Positions 49,179-58,767 of a stretch of 64,000 nt of DNA are shown here, one piece after another. Source of the DNA: Gordonibacter pamelaeae. Lineage in GTDB: Bacteria; Actinomycetota; Coriobacteriia; Coriobacteriales; Eggerthellaceae. The stretch lies in the NCBI RefSeq assembly GCF_042665095.1, contig NZ_JBHTBV010000007.1; one strand, given 5' to 3'. Position 1 is the stretch's first letter; every line of letters begins with the position of its first letter. Made by a program: the position numbers and the translations under genes. A model generated the notes under the pieces. That model saw only the letters and a program-made list of their open reading frames with translations. It had not been told where the DNA came from and did no database searches.

Positions 49179-49916
49179 ATGGAGTTTTTGCAATCAGGCG
49201 CTGGCGAGCGCACGGTGAGGCTCGATCCGCGCACGAAGATCGTGCTGCTGTTCGCCGTCTCGACGGTGCTTCTGCTCGGCGGCAACGGGCCGGCGATGTT
49301 CGCGGTGCGCACGGCGATGCTCCTGTTCCCGTTCGCTCTGCTCGCGGTGTCGGGCCGCGTGCGCGCCGCCGCGCTCATGCTTGCGGCGTACCTTGGCACC
49401 TACGCGCTCGCCGTCTTCGCCGTCCCCGTGCTCACGGGCGTCGCGAACGCGGTCGTCATGGCGAGCGCGACCGTGGTGTCGCGCTTCGTGCCCACGCTTG
49501 CGCTCGCGTACTTCGTATTCGCCACAACGACGGTGTCCGAGTTCATGGCCGCGATGGCCCGCATACGCATGCCGGACTGGATCACCATCCCGCTTTCCGT
49601 GCTGTTCCGTTTCTTTCCCACCCTCGGCGAGGAGGCGCGCGCGATCGGCGCTGCCATGCGCATGCGAGGCATCTCCCCTCTGCGCAACGGCACCGCCTTC
49701 CTCGAGTGTGCCCTCGTCCCGCTCATGAGCTGCGCGGTGTCGATCGGCGAGGACCTGTCCGCTGCCGCTCTCGCCCGCGGGCTCGGCGGGCCTGCGAAGA
49801 GGACGAATGTCTGCTCCATCGGGTTCGGGGTGGCGGATGTCGCGGCGCTCGCCGTGTCGATCGCCGCGACGGCGGCGCTCGCGGCAAGCCTTGTACTTCC
49901 CGGAGCGATCGCGTGA
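49179..49916 (+). CDS. ECF transporter T component (module A)
   Basis: A 245-aa EcfT. It starts with VRLDPRTKIVLLFAVSTVLL, has several membrane helices, and the coupling motifs ALAYFVFATTTVSEFMAAMARI, FRFFPTLGEEARAIGAAMRMRGI and AALARGLGGPAKRT with the Ala-Arg-Gly signature that contacts the ATPases. ATG 49179 is preferred over the upstream TTG because GGAAGGGG is best spaced for it. The stop overlaps the EcfA start (GTGA). Confidence 0.88.
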   Translation: MEFLQSGAGERTVRLDPRTKIVLLFAVSTVLLLGGNGPAMFAVRTAMLLFPFALLAVSGRVRAAALMLAAYLGTYALAVFAVPVLTGVANAVVMASATVVSRFVPTLALAYFVFATTTVSEFMAAMARIRMPDWITIPLSVLFRFFPTLGEEARAIGAAMRMRGISPLRNGTAFLECALVPLMSCAVSIGEDLSAAALARGLGGPAKRTNVCSIGFGVADVAALAVSIAATAALAASLVLPGAIA

Positions 49917-51559
49917 GCGGCGGCGCTCGCAGGGGCGAGCCCGCGCTCCTCATGGACGACGTGTCGTTCTCCTATGCGGGCGGGCGCAGCGGCGCAGGCG
50001 TCGCTGGCATCTCCCTTTCTCTTCGCGCCGGGGAGGTCGCGCTTCTGTGCGGGCGCTCCGGCTGCGGCAAGACCACCGTCACGCGCCTCGCGAACGGGCT
50101 CGCCCCGCATTTCTACGAGGGAACCGGAACCGGCGCCGTGCGCGTGTGCGGGCTCGACGTGACGCATGCGGAGCTCTGGGAAACCGCGCGCCTCGTCGGA
50201 AGCGTGTTCCAGAACCCGAAAAGCCAATTCTACAACGTCGACGTCCGCGGCGAGGTCGCGTTCGGGTGCGAGAACCTGGGGTTCGATCCCGCCGATATCG
50301 AGCAGCGAGTGTTCGCCGCATCACGCGCGTTCGACCTCGAGCCTTTGCTCGACGCAAGCCTCTTCGTTCTCTCGGGCGGGCAGAAGCAACGCGTGGCGTG
50401 CGCGAGCGCCGCGGCGACATCGCCCAGGCTCATCGTGCTCGACGAGCCGTCGTCCAACCTCGACTTCGAAACGATCGCCCGGCTTCGCGCGGCGATCGCG
50501 CGCTGGAAGGAGCAGGGGACGGCGGTGCTTGTCGCCGAACACCGCATACACTACCTCGACGGCCTTGCCGACCAGGTAATCTACCTTGACGAAGGATGCG
50601 TCGCGCATCGGTGGAGCGGCGAGGAGTTCGCACGTCTCGACGACGCCGAGCGCGTGCGGCTCGGTCTGCGGGCGCGCAGCGTCGCCGACGCGCTCCGGTT
50701 CCCCGAGAGCGCGAGGTGCGCGAGCTCCGTTCTGCGCCGCCCCGGCGACGCGTCCGCCGATCAGACGCCGCGCAAGTTGCCGGAGCCCGAAACGCCCCCT
50801 ATCCGCTTTGAGAACCTGACAGCGGAATACCGGAAAAACGGCATATTCGCGCGCGCCCTCGACGTGCCGTCGCTCGAGCTGCCTCGGACAAGCGTCACCG
50901 CGCTTATCGGTCCATGCGGCGCCGGCAAGTCCACCTTCGCCGAAGCCGTCTGCGGCCTCAACCGATGCGGCGGCCTGGTGAAGATCGACGGCGCGCTCCT
51001 GAAAAGGCGCAGCCGACAGCGCCGATGCTTCATGGTCATGCAGGACGTGAACCACCAGCTGTTCGCGGAAAGCGTGCTCGACGAGGTGCTGCTCGGCATG
51101 ATGGGCGACGGCCGCGAGCAGCGCGCGCTCGATATCCTGCGCGACCTCGATCTCGACGAGCTCGCGCAGGCCCATCCCCTCTCGCTGTCGGGTGGGCAGC
51201 GCCAGCGTGTCGCGATCGCACAGGCGCTCGCCACCGACCGCCCCCTCATAGTCTACGACGAGCCCACAAGCGGCCTCGACCTTTCCCACATGCGCCAGGT
51301 TGCCGAAACCATTCGCCACGTGCGCGACCGTGGCGCCGCGCAGATCGTCATCACGCACGATCCGGAGCTCGTGCTCTCGTGCTGCACGCATGTTGCGGCG
51401 ATGGAGGGCGGGCGCGTTGCGGACGTGTTCCCGCTCTGCGAGGAGACTGTCGGCAGGCTCGCCAGCCTCTTTCTCGCGCGCGAGCGCGCCGGCCAGAGCC
51501 CGGCAATGGAAGGGCGCCCTGCCTCCTCGCCCCAGCAAGCGGAAAGGACACTTTCGTGA
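49913..51559 (+). CDS. Fused EcfA1-EcfA2 ATPase (module A)
   Basis: A 548-aa tandem ABC ATPase. The first half has Walker A CGRSGCGKTTVTRLANGLAP, signature LSGGQKQRVACASA and Walker B LIVLDEPSSNLDFE. The second half has GPCGAGKSTFAEAVCGLNRC, LSGGQRQRVAIAQALA and LIVYDEPTSGLDLS. Both sites look intact. A long linker (about 275-315) joins them. The upstream open frame overlaps EcfT and is not coding; the GTG at 49913 overlaps the EcfT stop. The end overlaps the next AraC gene. Confidence 0.9.
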   Translation: MSGGARRGEPALLMDDVSFSYAGGRSGAGVAGISLSLRAGEVALLCGRSGCGKTTVTRLANGLAPHFYEGTGTGAVRVCGLDVTHAELWETARLVGSVFQNPKSQFYNVDVRGEVAFGCENLGFDPADIEQRVFAASRAFDLEPLLDASLFVLSGGQKQRVACASAAATSPRLIVLDEPSSNLDFETIARLRAAIARWKEQGTAVLVAEHRIHYLDGLADQVIYLDEGCVAHRWSGEEFARLDDAERVRLGLRARSVADALRFPESARCASSVLRRPGDASADQTPRKLPEPETPPIRFENLTAEYRKNGIFARALDVPSLELPRTSVTALIGPCGAGKSTFAEAVCGLNRCGGLVKIDGALLKRRSRQRRCFMVMQDVNHQLFAESVLDEVLLGMMGDGREQRALDILRDLDLDELAQAHPLSLSGGQRQRVAIAQALATDRPLIVYDEPTSGLDLSHMRQVAETIRHVRDRGAAQIVITHDPELVLSCCTHVAAMEGGRVADVFPLCEETVGRLASLFLARERAGQSPAMEGRPASSPQQAERTLS

Positions 51560-52551
51560 CCGTGCTTGACATCCTCGCCAAGCGAAACGCCGACAAGCTG
51601 CGCGCCGTCGAAGCGGACGGCGCGTCCGTACGCTACCACTTGCGCATGCGAGACGGCGTCGTGGGCATCATCGATGCGTTCGAGCTGTTCGACGGCGTGT
51701 CCCTCATGTTTAACAGCATTCCCCGGGGAACCGCCGAATGGGACGACAGAGAGCCCTGCGAGCTCCAGATCGACTGGTGCCGGCGCGGGCGGTTCGAGCT
51801 CGATGCCGCAAACGGGCGGGCGATCCGCCTCAACGAAGGCGAGCTCGCCTTCCACGACGAGCGCGTCCTCAAGCGCGTCATGGCGTTCCCCTCGCCGCTG
51901 TACACGGGCCTTACGCTCAGGATCGACCGGTCGGTCGGGGCGGCGTCGCTCGAGCGCGCCCTTCACGGAAGAACAGTCGACCTCGACGGGCTCGCTCGCC
52001 GGCTCACGGGCGAGGACGGATGCACGGTCTGCGACCCCGACCCCTCCATGCGCGCGCTCCTCGGGTCGTTCTGGGACGTCGACGAACGGGCACCTCTCGC
52101 GCGGCTGCGGCTCAAGGCCCTCGAACTCGTCGCCCTCGTCGACGCGACGCCGAGCTTCGCCCCGCACGCCGAGAGCTACCAGCGAAGGAGCACAATCGAG
52201 TCGCTCGAGCGCAGCATGAGGCTCCTGGAGTCCGATCTCGAAAGCGCCGTGACGCTGCGCGACGCGGCGAACGCGGCCGACATGAGCGTCTCGTCCTTCA
52301 AGGAGCGGTTCGTCCGGGCGTTTGGGATCTCGCCCATGGCGTACCGGCGCCAGTGCCGTCTCGAGTGCGCCGCGCGCTTGCTCGAGACCACGGGGGAGAG
52401 CGTCGCTCGGATCGCGCTTTCGGTCGGGTACCGCAACCCGAGCAAGTTCTCCGCCGCCTTCGCATCGGCCTTTTCGCACTCGCCATCGGAGCACCGGGCA
52501 CTGCATCGGGACGGCGAACGGGGGCATGGACGAATCAATCCAACAGCATAG
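51556..52551 (+). CDS. AraC-family regulator, PchR/YbtA-like (module A, second)
   Basis: A 331-aa regulator whose N-terminal part contains GVSLMFNSIPRGTAEW and CELQIDWCRRGRFELD, reminiscent of siderophore-sensing PchR/YbtA proteins. The C-terminal AraC domain has VTLRDAANAADMSVSSFKER, FVRAFGISPMAYRRQ and VARIALSVGYRNPSKFSAAF. The GTG start overlaps the EcfA stop (GTGA), so it is the fourth gene of the ECF operon and is produced together with the transporter. Confidence 0.88.
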   Translation: MTVLDILAKRNADKLRAVEADGASVRYHLRMRDGVVGIIDAFELFDGVSLMFNSIPRGTAEWDDREPCELQIDWCRRGRFELDAANGRAIRLNEGELAFHDERVLKRVMAFPSPLYTGLTLRIDRSVGAASLERALHGRTVDLDGLARRLTGEDGCTVCDPDPSMRALLGSFWDVDERAPLARLRLKALELVALVDATPSFAPHAESYQRRSTIESLERSMRLLESDLESAVTLRDAANAADMSVSSFKERFVRAFGISPMAYRRQCRLECAARLLETTGESVARIALSVGYRNPSKFSAAFASAFSHSPSEHRALHRDGERGHGRINPTA

Positions 52552-52766
52552 AGGGCTTCCGAGCCGCATCTGAATATAGGCGCAGCGTTTCTCATACCGG
52601 ACCGAATTCGATTACCGATCGCGCTTTCCAGACCGCAAAGAGACCGTGATGGAACCGCCCTTCTCGATGGTATGCCGCGGATCGTCTTGAACGCCGCAAC
52701 AGAGCCCCTCGCAAGGAGCTTCTGTCGCATCGCGTATGGATGCCTACCGGCGGACGCCTCGAGCTC

Positions 52767-54500
52767 TCATAGCGCCCACCTCGCGTTCTCGGTCTGCAGG
52801 CGTACCATACGGGCGAAGATGCCGTCTTTTGCCATGAGGTCGGCAGGGGCGCCCTGCTCGGCGACCCTGCCTCCGTCGAGCACGACCACGTGGTCGGCCG
52901 CCATGACGGTGCGCATGCGGTGAGCGATGACGATGACGGTCTTGCCCGCGAGCAGGCGGCCAAGCGCGTCTTGCACCTCGGTCTCGTTTTCCACGTCGAG
53001 GGAGGCAGTCGCCTCGTCGAGGAGCACTACCGGCGCATCCTTCAAGAGCGCCCGCGCGATCGAAATGCGCTGACGCTCTCCGCCAGAGAGCCGCGCGCCA
53101 TTCTCTCCGATCCGCGTGGCGTAACCCTGGGGCAGGCGCGAGACGAAGCTGTCGCAGTTGGCCGCCCGTGCGGCGGCGAAGACCTCCTCGTCGGACGCCC
53201 CCTCTCTTCCGATTCGGATGTTGTCCATGACCGTCTCGTCGAAAAGGGCCACGTCCTGGAACACCACCGAGAAGTCGGCGAGCAGGGCCTCGGGGTCTAT
53301 TCCCGCCGCGTCTACGCCGCCCACGGTCACGCGCCCCGCATCCGGATCCCAAAAACGGCACGCGAGCTTCGCGCAGGTCGACTTGCCGGAGCCGGACGGC
53401 CCGACGAGAGCCGTGACCTCGTCCTCCTTCGCCGTGAACGTCACGTGCGCAAGCACTGGCTCGTCCGTGCCGCCATAGGAAAACGACACGTCTTCGAACG
53501 CGACATCATGACCGATCGGGCAGAAGTCGCTCGAGCCCGTCATGGGGCGTTCCTCGGCGAGTGAGTTCGTGCGACGGATGGAGTGGCGCATCTCCATGAG
53601 CTCAACGCTCGATTGGAGCACGACGTTGATGGGGTCGTAAACGCGCGTGACGACGAGAAGGAACGCGAAATAGATGAGGAAGTCCACGTCGCCCGACAAG
53701 AGGAGCGCCGCCCCCCCGAGAACGGTCGTGGCGATGCCGAGCTTGAGGAACGCCTGGCCGGACGAGATCATCGCGCCCGTGGCGAGCTCTGATGCCACCT
53801 GCGCCCGCTCGAACCCGAAGAGCTTCTCGCGCAGGTCGGCGAGAAATACGCTCGACCGATTCGTCGCGCGGATTTCTCGCACGCAGTCGAGGTATTCCTG
53901 CACGCTTTCGACCATCTCGAGACGTCGCACCTCCTTCTCTTCGACTTTTCGGCGGGTAGATCTGCTAGCCGCCGCCATGATCGCCGTCGCGACTGGCAGC
54001 GGCCAGAACGCTGCGATGCCCAAGCGCCAATCGAAGGCGATTGCGCCGACGACGACGATGGCACTCGATATGCCCGTGCCGAACAGCTGGGGCACTACAT
54101 GCATGAACAGCCGCTCCTGGTCGGCGCAGTCCTTCATGATGGTGTTCGTGAGGTCGGACAGATCGCGCTTGCCGAAGAACGACAGCGGGAGCATCCTCAG
54201 GTGCTCGGCGATGCCTTCGCGTTTGCGGGCGCTTTCCTCGTAGACGGGGCCGTATGTGCTCTTGTATTCGAGTAGCTGCGTGACAGCGACGAGGGCCAGC
54301 ACGAGGAGGACCGCTGCGAGATACGGCGCCAGCGCCGGCAAAGGCGCTCCGAACTCAAGATGCGCCATGAGATCGCGTACGAGAAGGAGCAGGATGCACA
54401 TCGGGGCCATAAGCACGAGGTTCGCGATCGCGCAGGAGAGCACGCCGCGCTTGAACGTACGCCAGCCCCGATCGGTGAGCCCGAGCGTCCTACGCAACAT
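52767..54500 (-). CDS. ABC half-transporter, YbtQ/IrtB-like (module B)
   Basis: A 577-aa paralogue of the 43660-45396 protein with the same layout: membrane domain with MLPLSFFGKRDLSDLTNTIM and IVVVGAIAFDWRLGIAAFWP, then ATPase motifs LVGPSGSGKSTCAKLACRFW, LSGGERQRISIARALL, PVVLLDEATASLDVENE and the final RMVRLQTENARWAL. The start overlaps the partner's end by 11 nt. The two modules therefore arose by duplication or double acquisition and have diverged. Confidence 0.88.
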   Translation of the reverse strand: MLRRTLGLTDRGWRTFKRGVLSCAIANLVLMAPMCILLLLVRDLMAHLEFGAPLPALAPYLAAVLLVLALVAVTQLLEYKSTYGPVYEESARKREGIAEHLRMLPLSFFGKRDLSDLTNTIMKDCADQERLFMHVVPQLFGTGISSAIVVVGAIAFDWRLGIAAFWPLPVATAIMAAASRSTRRKVEEKEVRRLEMVESVQEYLDCVREIRATNRSSVFLADLREKLFGFERAQVASELATGAMISSGQAFLKLGIATTVLGGAALLLSGDVDFLIYFAFLLVVTRVYDPINVVLQSSVELMEMRHSIRRTNSLAEERPMTGSSDFCPIGHDVAFEDVSFSYGGTDEPVLAHVTFTAKEDEVTALVGPSGSGKSTCAKLACRFWDPDAGRVTVGGVDAAGIDPEALLADFSVVFQDVALFDETVMDNIRIGREGASDEEVFAAARAANCDSFVSRLPQGYATRIGENGARLSGGERQRISIARALLKDAPVVLLDEATASLDVENETEVQDALGRLLAGKTVIVIAHRMRTVMAADHVVVLDGGRVAEQGAPADLMAKDGIFARMVRLQTENARWAL

Positions 54501-56340
54501 GATCGGCCCCCTTTCCGGCGATCCGCCACGAAACGCTCGTGCGGTAGTCATCCCACATCCTCGCATAGAGGCCGCCCGCCTTCGCGAGTTCGGCATGCGT
54601 GCCCTGTTCAGCGACTCTCCCTTCGTCGAGAACGCAGATCGCGTCGGCGTCCATCACGGTTGTGAGCCGATGCGCGATCATGAGCACCGTCTTGCCCCTT
54701 GCGAGCGTGGCGAGCGCCTTTTGGATGAGCGCCTCGTTTTCCGGGTCGGCGAAGGCGGTCGCCTCATCGAGCACGACGATAGGCGCGTCTTTGAGGATCG
54801 CGCGCGCGAGCGCGATGCGTTGGCGCTCTCCGCCTGAAAGGTAAACGCCGCGTGCGCCCACTACCGTGTCAAGTCCGTCGGGGAACTTGGCGATGATGTC
54901 GTCGCATTGAGCGGCGCGCGCAGCCGCCTCCACTTCTGATTGTGTCGCGTCGGGGCGGGCGGCGCGGATGTTGTCGGCGAGGCTCCGTTTGAACAGCCGG
55001 TCGTTTTGGAACACAAACGCGACCCGGTCCATGAGGTCGGAAAGCGGGATGTTGCGCACGTCGACGCCGCCGATGCGGACGGCGCCTTCGCATGGGTCCC
55101 AAAACCGCGGCACGAGGCTAGCTGCCGTTGTCTTGCCGCCCCCGCTCGGTCCGACGAGCGCCACGGTGGCGCCTGCCGGCACGCGCAGGTTCACGTCCGA
55201 AAGCGCCGGAGCATCGGCGCCGGGGTAGGAGAACGTTACATGGTCGAACTCGATCGAGTCGTCTGCCGGCACGGCGGCCTGCACAGGGTCGGCATCTGCC
55301 ATGACGGGCGCGTCGAGGATGCGCTCGATGCGCATGACGGCGTCCTGGGCTTCGGTGAGCGCCTGCGAGGCGTACATCACCTTCGTCATCATCATGGTTG
55401 TAAGCGCGGAAAACACGACGTAGAACAGGAAGTCGGAGAGAAACGCCGGGAAATCCCCCGTATTCCGCGCAATCAGGATGCCCGCCGGTACGAGCATGGC
55501 GAACGTGCCGTTGATCGCCACGAGCTGCGCCACCTGCGGCGGCGTGCAGAGGCGCACGTAAGCGCTTGCGAACTCGCGGTAGGCGCGTATCGACTCCCGG
55601 AAAGTGGAAAACGAGCGCACCGTCTGCTGAAACACCTTCACGACGGGGATTCCGCGCACGTACTCGACCGCCCCCTTGTTCATGCGGTCGAGCGCATCTT
55701 GGTAGTTCTTCATGAACGTCATCATGCTCGTGTTCTCGTCGTCTCCGCCGCCGGCCATCATCCAGAGCATGCACGCGGCGGACACGATGATGGGCACGAG
55801 GCACAGCAGCCCCATCACCCAGTCGATTGCGAACATAACGACGAGATACGCTACGGGCGCGGCAAGCGCACCCACGAAGTCGGGGAAACGATGCGCGAGC
55901 ACACCCTCGGTGAGACCGGTCGCGCCCTCGATGACTCGGCGCAGCTCGCCTGTGGCGTGCGTGTCGAAGTATCCGAGCGGCGCACGTGAGAGATGTTCGA
56001 GCGCCGCTGCGCGCATGTTCGTCGCCGTGCGAAACGCCGCGATGTGCGTGCACATAAGCGCCGCGAAATAAATGGCGAGACCGGCGAGGGCGAATGCGAG
56101 CGCCGCGACGCCGTAGCCCGCCACGCCTGGAACCGCCGACCAGTCCGGAGCCGCCGCGATTAGGTCCCGCAGAACGAACCACACGCACACGAGCGTCGCG
56201 ATGGAGCAAAGCGCGTTTACGCCCGACAGCACACATCCGACGATTGTGAACTTTCCGTAGCCGCCCGAGAAACCGAGCAGCCTCATGATGGGGCTGCGCC
56301 GGCGCGCCGCGGGCGCGCTCCGTCCTCGTATCCCTTCCAT
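54490..56340 (-). CDS. ABC half-transporter, YbtP/IrtA-like (module B)
   Basis: A 616-aa paralogue of the 45393-47195 protein: GYFDTHATGELRRVIEGATG, YVRGIPVVKVFQQTVRSFST, Walker A LVGPSGGGKTTAASLVPRFW, signature LSGGERQRIALARAIL and IVVLDEATAFADPENEALIQ. Unlike its paralogue the signature motif is the standard LSGGERQR. The start at 56338-56340 follows GGAAGAGGTAGC. A strong terminator upstream (56439-56480) separates it from the ECF operon, so it has its own promoter. Confidence 0.88.
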   Translation of the reverse strand: MEGIRGRSAPAARRRSPIMRLLGFSGGYGKFTIVGCVLSGVNALCSIATLVCVWFVLRDLIAAAPDWSAVPGVAGYGVAALAFALAGLAIYFAALMCTHIAAFRTATNMRAAALEHLSRAPLGYFDTHATGELRRVIEGATGLTEGVLAHRFPDFVGALAAPVAYLVVMFAIDWVMGLLCLVPIIVSAACMLWMMAGGGDDENTSMMTFMKNYQDALDRMNKGAVEYVRGIPVVKVFQQTVRSFSTFRESIRAYREFASAYVRLCTPPQVAQLVAINGTFAMLVPAGILIARNTGDFPAFLSDFLFYVVFSALTTMMMTKVMYASQALTEAQDAVMRIERILDAPVMADADPVQAAVPADDSIEFDHVTFSYPGADAPALSDVNLRVPAGATVALVGPSGGGKTTAASLVPRFWDPCEGAVRIGGVDVRNIPLSDLMDRVAFVFQNDRLFKRSLADNIRAARPDATQSEVEAAARAAQCDDIIAKFPDGLDTVVGARGVYLSGGERQRIALARAILKDAPIVVLDEATAFADPENEALIQKALATLARGKTVLMIAHRLTTVMDADAICVLDEGRVAEQGTHAELAKAGGLYARMWDDYRTSVSWRIAGKGADHVA

Positions 56341-56438
56341 GCTACCTCTTCCAGTGCCTCGATGAATGTTATCCATATGAAACAATATAACGATTCACCG
56401 GAAATATCCTCCTTTAACAATGCATGCGAACGATTTAG

Positions 56439-56480
56439 CAAAAAAAGAAAGCCGCCGCTCCGAAAAGGAGGCGACGGCTT
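56439..56480 (-). terminator. Terminator after the module B ECF operon
   Basis: On the minus strand, AAGCCGTCGCCTCC / GGAGCGGCGGCTT forms a hairpin with a TTTTC loop, followed by TCTTTTTTT. A classical Rho-independent terminator just downstream of the S-component gene. Confidence 0.92.
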
Positions 56481-56495
56481 GAGAAAAAGCGTCCG

Positions 56496-57104
56496 CTACG
56501 CGGCGATGCGGGCAAAATGCTTGCTGAATACTTTCGATCCGAGAATGCCGCCGATGATGGGGCCGATGACGCACAGAACGCCCGCCACGACAATGAGGGG
56601 GCTCTGCATGAACCCGACAAGCGTTTCCCCGTATTCGCGGCTCATGCCCGACTGGACCACCATGTCGACGTAGGAACCGCCTGCGAGAAACACCATCGAC
56701 TCCTGTCCGAGCCAGAAGCACAGCGTCCACACCGCGAACGCCGCGATGACCGCCACCTTCGACCTCTTGCCCGCCGCCATGACGATCTCCGCCAGCGCGC
56801 CGCCCACGACGATGCCCGCAGGACCCGTCCAGAGCATGCCGAGCAGCAGGCCCACGATTGCCACGATGATCGACATGATGGCCGTCGCACCCGGCTTCGG
56901 TACGCGCGCGGCAAGGTACATCCACACGATGCCGCCCGGAATCGCGCCGATGGCGTGCGTGAACCAGAACGTGTTCGCATTCATTCCGAGGACCATCGCG
57001 AAGACGAAGAACACGATGAAGAGCAGAAGCCCGAAGATCGCGATGAAGATAAAGTCCTTGCCCTGAAGCTTTGCGCTCCCTTGGGCCGATGCCGCCGTTA
57101 CCAT
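56496..57104 (-). CDS. ECF transporter S component, Trep_Strep/MptD type (module B)
   Basis: A 202-aa membrane protein like the one at 48534-49154: KLQGKDFIFIAIFGLLLFIV at the start, AIPGGIVWMYLAARVPKPGA, GGALAEIVMAAGKRSKVAVI and IIGGILGSKVFSKHFARIAA at the end. AAAGGAGACG precedes the ATG at 57104. It is the last gene of a T-A-S operon read leftward and is followed by a strong terminator. Confidence 0.85.
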   Translation of the reverse strand: MVTAASAQGSAKLQGKDFIFIAIFGLLLFIVFFVFAMVLGMNANTFWFTHAIGAIPGGIVWMYLAARVPKPGATAIMSIIVAIVGLLLGMLWTGPAGIVVGGALAEIVMAAGKRSKVAVIAAFAVWTLCFWLGQESMVFLAGGSYVDMVVQSGMSREYGETLVGFMQSPLIVVAGVLCVIGPIIGGILGSKVFSKHFARIAA

Positions 57105-57201
57105 GTGAAACGTCTCCTTTCGTGAGGCAGTTGATACCGATGGGGGCGGCGCAGCGGAAAACGTCTCCCGCTGCGCGACGAAGAGCGTCCGCGCTGCGCG
57201 G

Positions 57202-58767
57202 TCAGTCGAACCCGAACAGGACTCGGGCGCGGGGCGCGGTCGACGGAGTGAGGTCGAAGCGCTCCGCGATGCGGCCGTTTTCGAAATGAGCGATCTCCTC
57301 GCACGTGGCGCACGCGAACTCGAAGTCGTGCGTGATGACGACGATGCAGCGCCCTGCCTCCTTGAGCCGGTCGATCTCGGCAGCGATGCGCTCCATGTTC
57401 GCGAGGTCGAGACCGCTCGTCGGCTCGTCGAGCACGAGTACGCGCGACCCCTGCAGCGACCCTGCGGCAATGGCGAGCCGCTGACGCTGTCCGCCCGAGA
57501 GGGAGAGCGGGTGCCGACCGCGCAGCTCCTCGAGGCCGAAACGCTCGAGCGCAGCTTCAATGAGGGCTGATTCCGATTCCAAGGAGCCCTCGGCCGCCCC
57601 TTCCTTCGTGTCCGGCGCCTCGCGCACGCGCCGTGCCTGAAGCGCGAGGCGAAGCTCGCCTTCCACTGTGTCGCTGAACAGCTGGTAGCCGCTCTCCTGC
57701 ATGCCGAGGAACACGCGGCCCGCGCGCTTGCGGGGGTCGAGCGCCTCGCCTTCGATGAGAATCTCGCCCGCCGTCTCCGCATGGAGGCCCGCAAGGCAAC
57801 GTGCAAATGTCGTCTTGCCGGCCCCGTTCCGCCCGACAAGCGCCACCGCGCGTCCGGCTTCCGCATCGAAATCGCAGCCGTCCACGACGAGGCGTCCTCT
57901 CCTGCCGTAGCGGGCTTCAAGACCGCGCACGACGAGCGCCGGGACGCGCCGTGCGGAATCGCCCGAACCTTCGCATGCCGCGCCCGTTGCGCACGGCTCT
58001 ACCTGCCTGATATCCCACGCGCGCAGCCCAAGCCTCCTGCGCTCCTCTGCGGGCATTAGCGTGAACTCCTCGGAGGTCATCTCCTCCACGATCGTTCCAT
58101 CACGCATGAGCACGACGCGGTCCGCCACCCCCCGCAGCCACCACAGACGGTGCTCGGCGACGATGACCGTCTTTCCCGTCGCCTTGAGCCGCGAGACCGC
58201 TTCGCGTAGACGCATCATCGCGCGCACGTCGAGCGCGGCGGTGGGTTCGTCGAGCACGAACGCGGAGGGCTCCATGGCGTGGACCGAGGCGACGGCGACG
58301 AGCTGCTTCTCGCCTCCTGAGAGCGCCCGGATGTCGCGTTCGAGCAGATGTTCTACGCCCAAAGCGCGCGTCGCCGACGCGATGCGGCGGGCGATCTCGT
58401 CGCGGGGTACGCCCATGTTCTCGCAGCCGAAGGCGATCTCGGAAGTGGTGTCGAGATTGAAGAACTGGCTGCGGGGGTTTTGGAACACGCTGCCCACCGC
58501 ACACGACAGGTCGTCCATCTCCCAATCCGCGACAGCACGGCCGAATACGTACACTCCGCCTTCCGTCGTGCCGGCATACACGGCGGGTATAAGCCCGTTC
58601 ACCATGCGGGCAAGCGTCGTCTTGCCGCAGCCTGACGGCCCCGTCACGACAACGCATTCGCCCTCGCGCTGCGCGAAAGACACCCCGTGCGCCGACGCAG
58701 CTCCCTTGGCGGCCGCGTAGGAGAATCCGGCCCCCCGAAACTCGATGGCGACGCTGTTCGAGCTCAT
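57202..58767 (-). CDS. Fused EcfA1-EcfA2 ATPase (module B)
   Basis: A 521-aa tandem ATPase: first half GPSGCGKTTLARMVNGLIP, signature LSGGEKQLVAVASVHAMEPS and FVLDEPTAALD; second half GRNGAGKTTFARCLAGLH, LSGGQRQRLAIAAGSLQG and VLVLDEPTSGLDLANME, with the H-loop VVITHDFEFA. The linker is about 45 residues. ATG 58767 overlaps the EcfT stop by 4 nt; the frame upstream of it is open only because it shadows EcfT. Confidence 0.9.
   Translation of the reverse strand: MSSNSVAIEFRGAGFSYAAAKGAASAHGVSFAQREGECVVVTGPSGCGKTTLARMVNGLIPAVYAGTTEGGVYVFGRAVADWEMDDLSCAVGSVFQNPRSQFFNLDTTSEIAFGCENMGVPRDEIARRIASATRALGVEHLLERDIRALSGGEKQLVAVASVHAMEPSAFVLDEPTAALDVRAMMRLREAVSRLKATGKTVIVAEHRLWWLRGVADRVVLMRDGTIVEEMTSEEFTLMPAEERRRLGLRAWDIRQVEPCATGAACEGSGDSARRVPALVVRGLEARYGRRGRLVVDGCDFDAEAGRAVALVGRNGAGKTTFARCLAGLHAETAGEILIEGEALDPRKRAGRVFLGMQESGYQLFSDTVEGELRLALQARRVREAPDTKEGAAEGSLESESALIEAALERFGLEELRGRHPLSLSGGQRQRLAIAAGSLQGSRVLVLDEPTSGLDLANMERIAAEIDRLKEAGRCIVVITHDFEFACATCEEIAHFENGRIAERFDLTPSTAPRARVLFGFD

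Noticed and set aside
48656..49912. N-terminal extension of the fused EcfA protein through the S and T genes
   Set aside because: The extension is an out-of-frame reading of two clear membrane-protein genes; the GTG at 49913 overlaps the EcfT stop.
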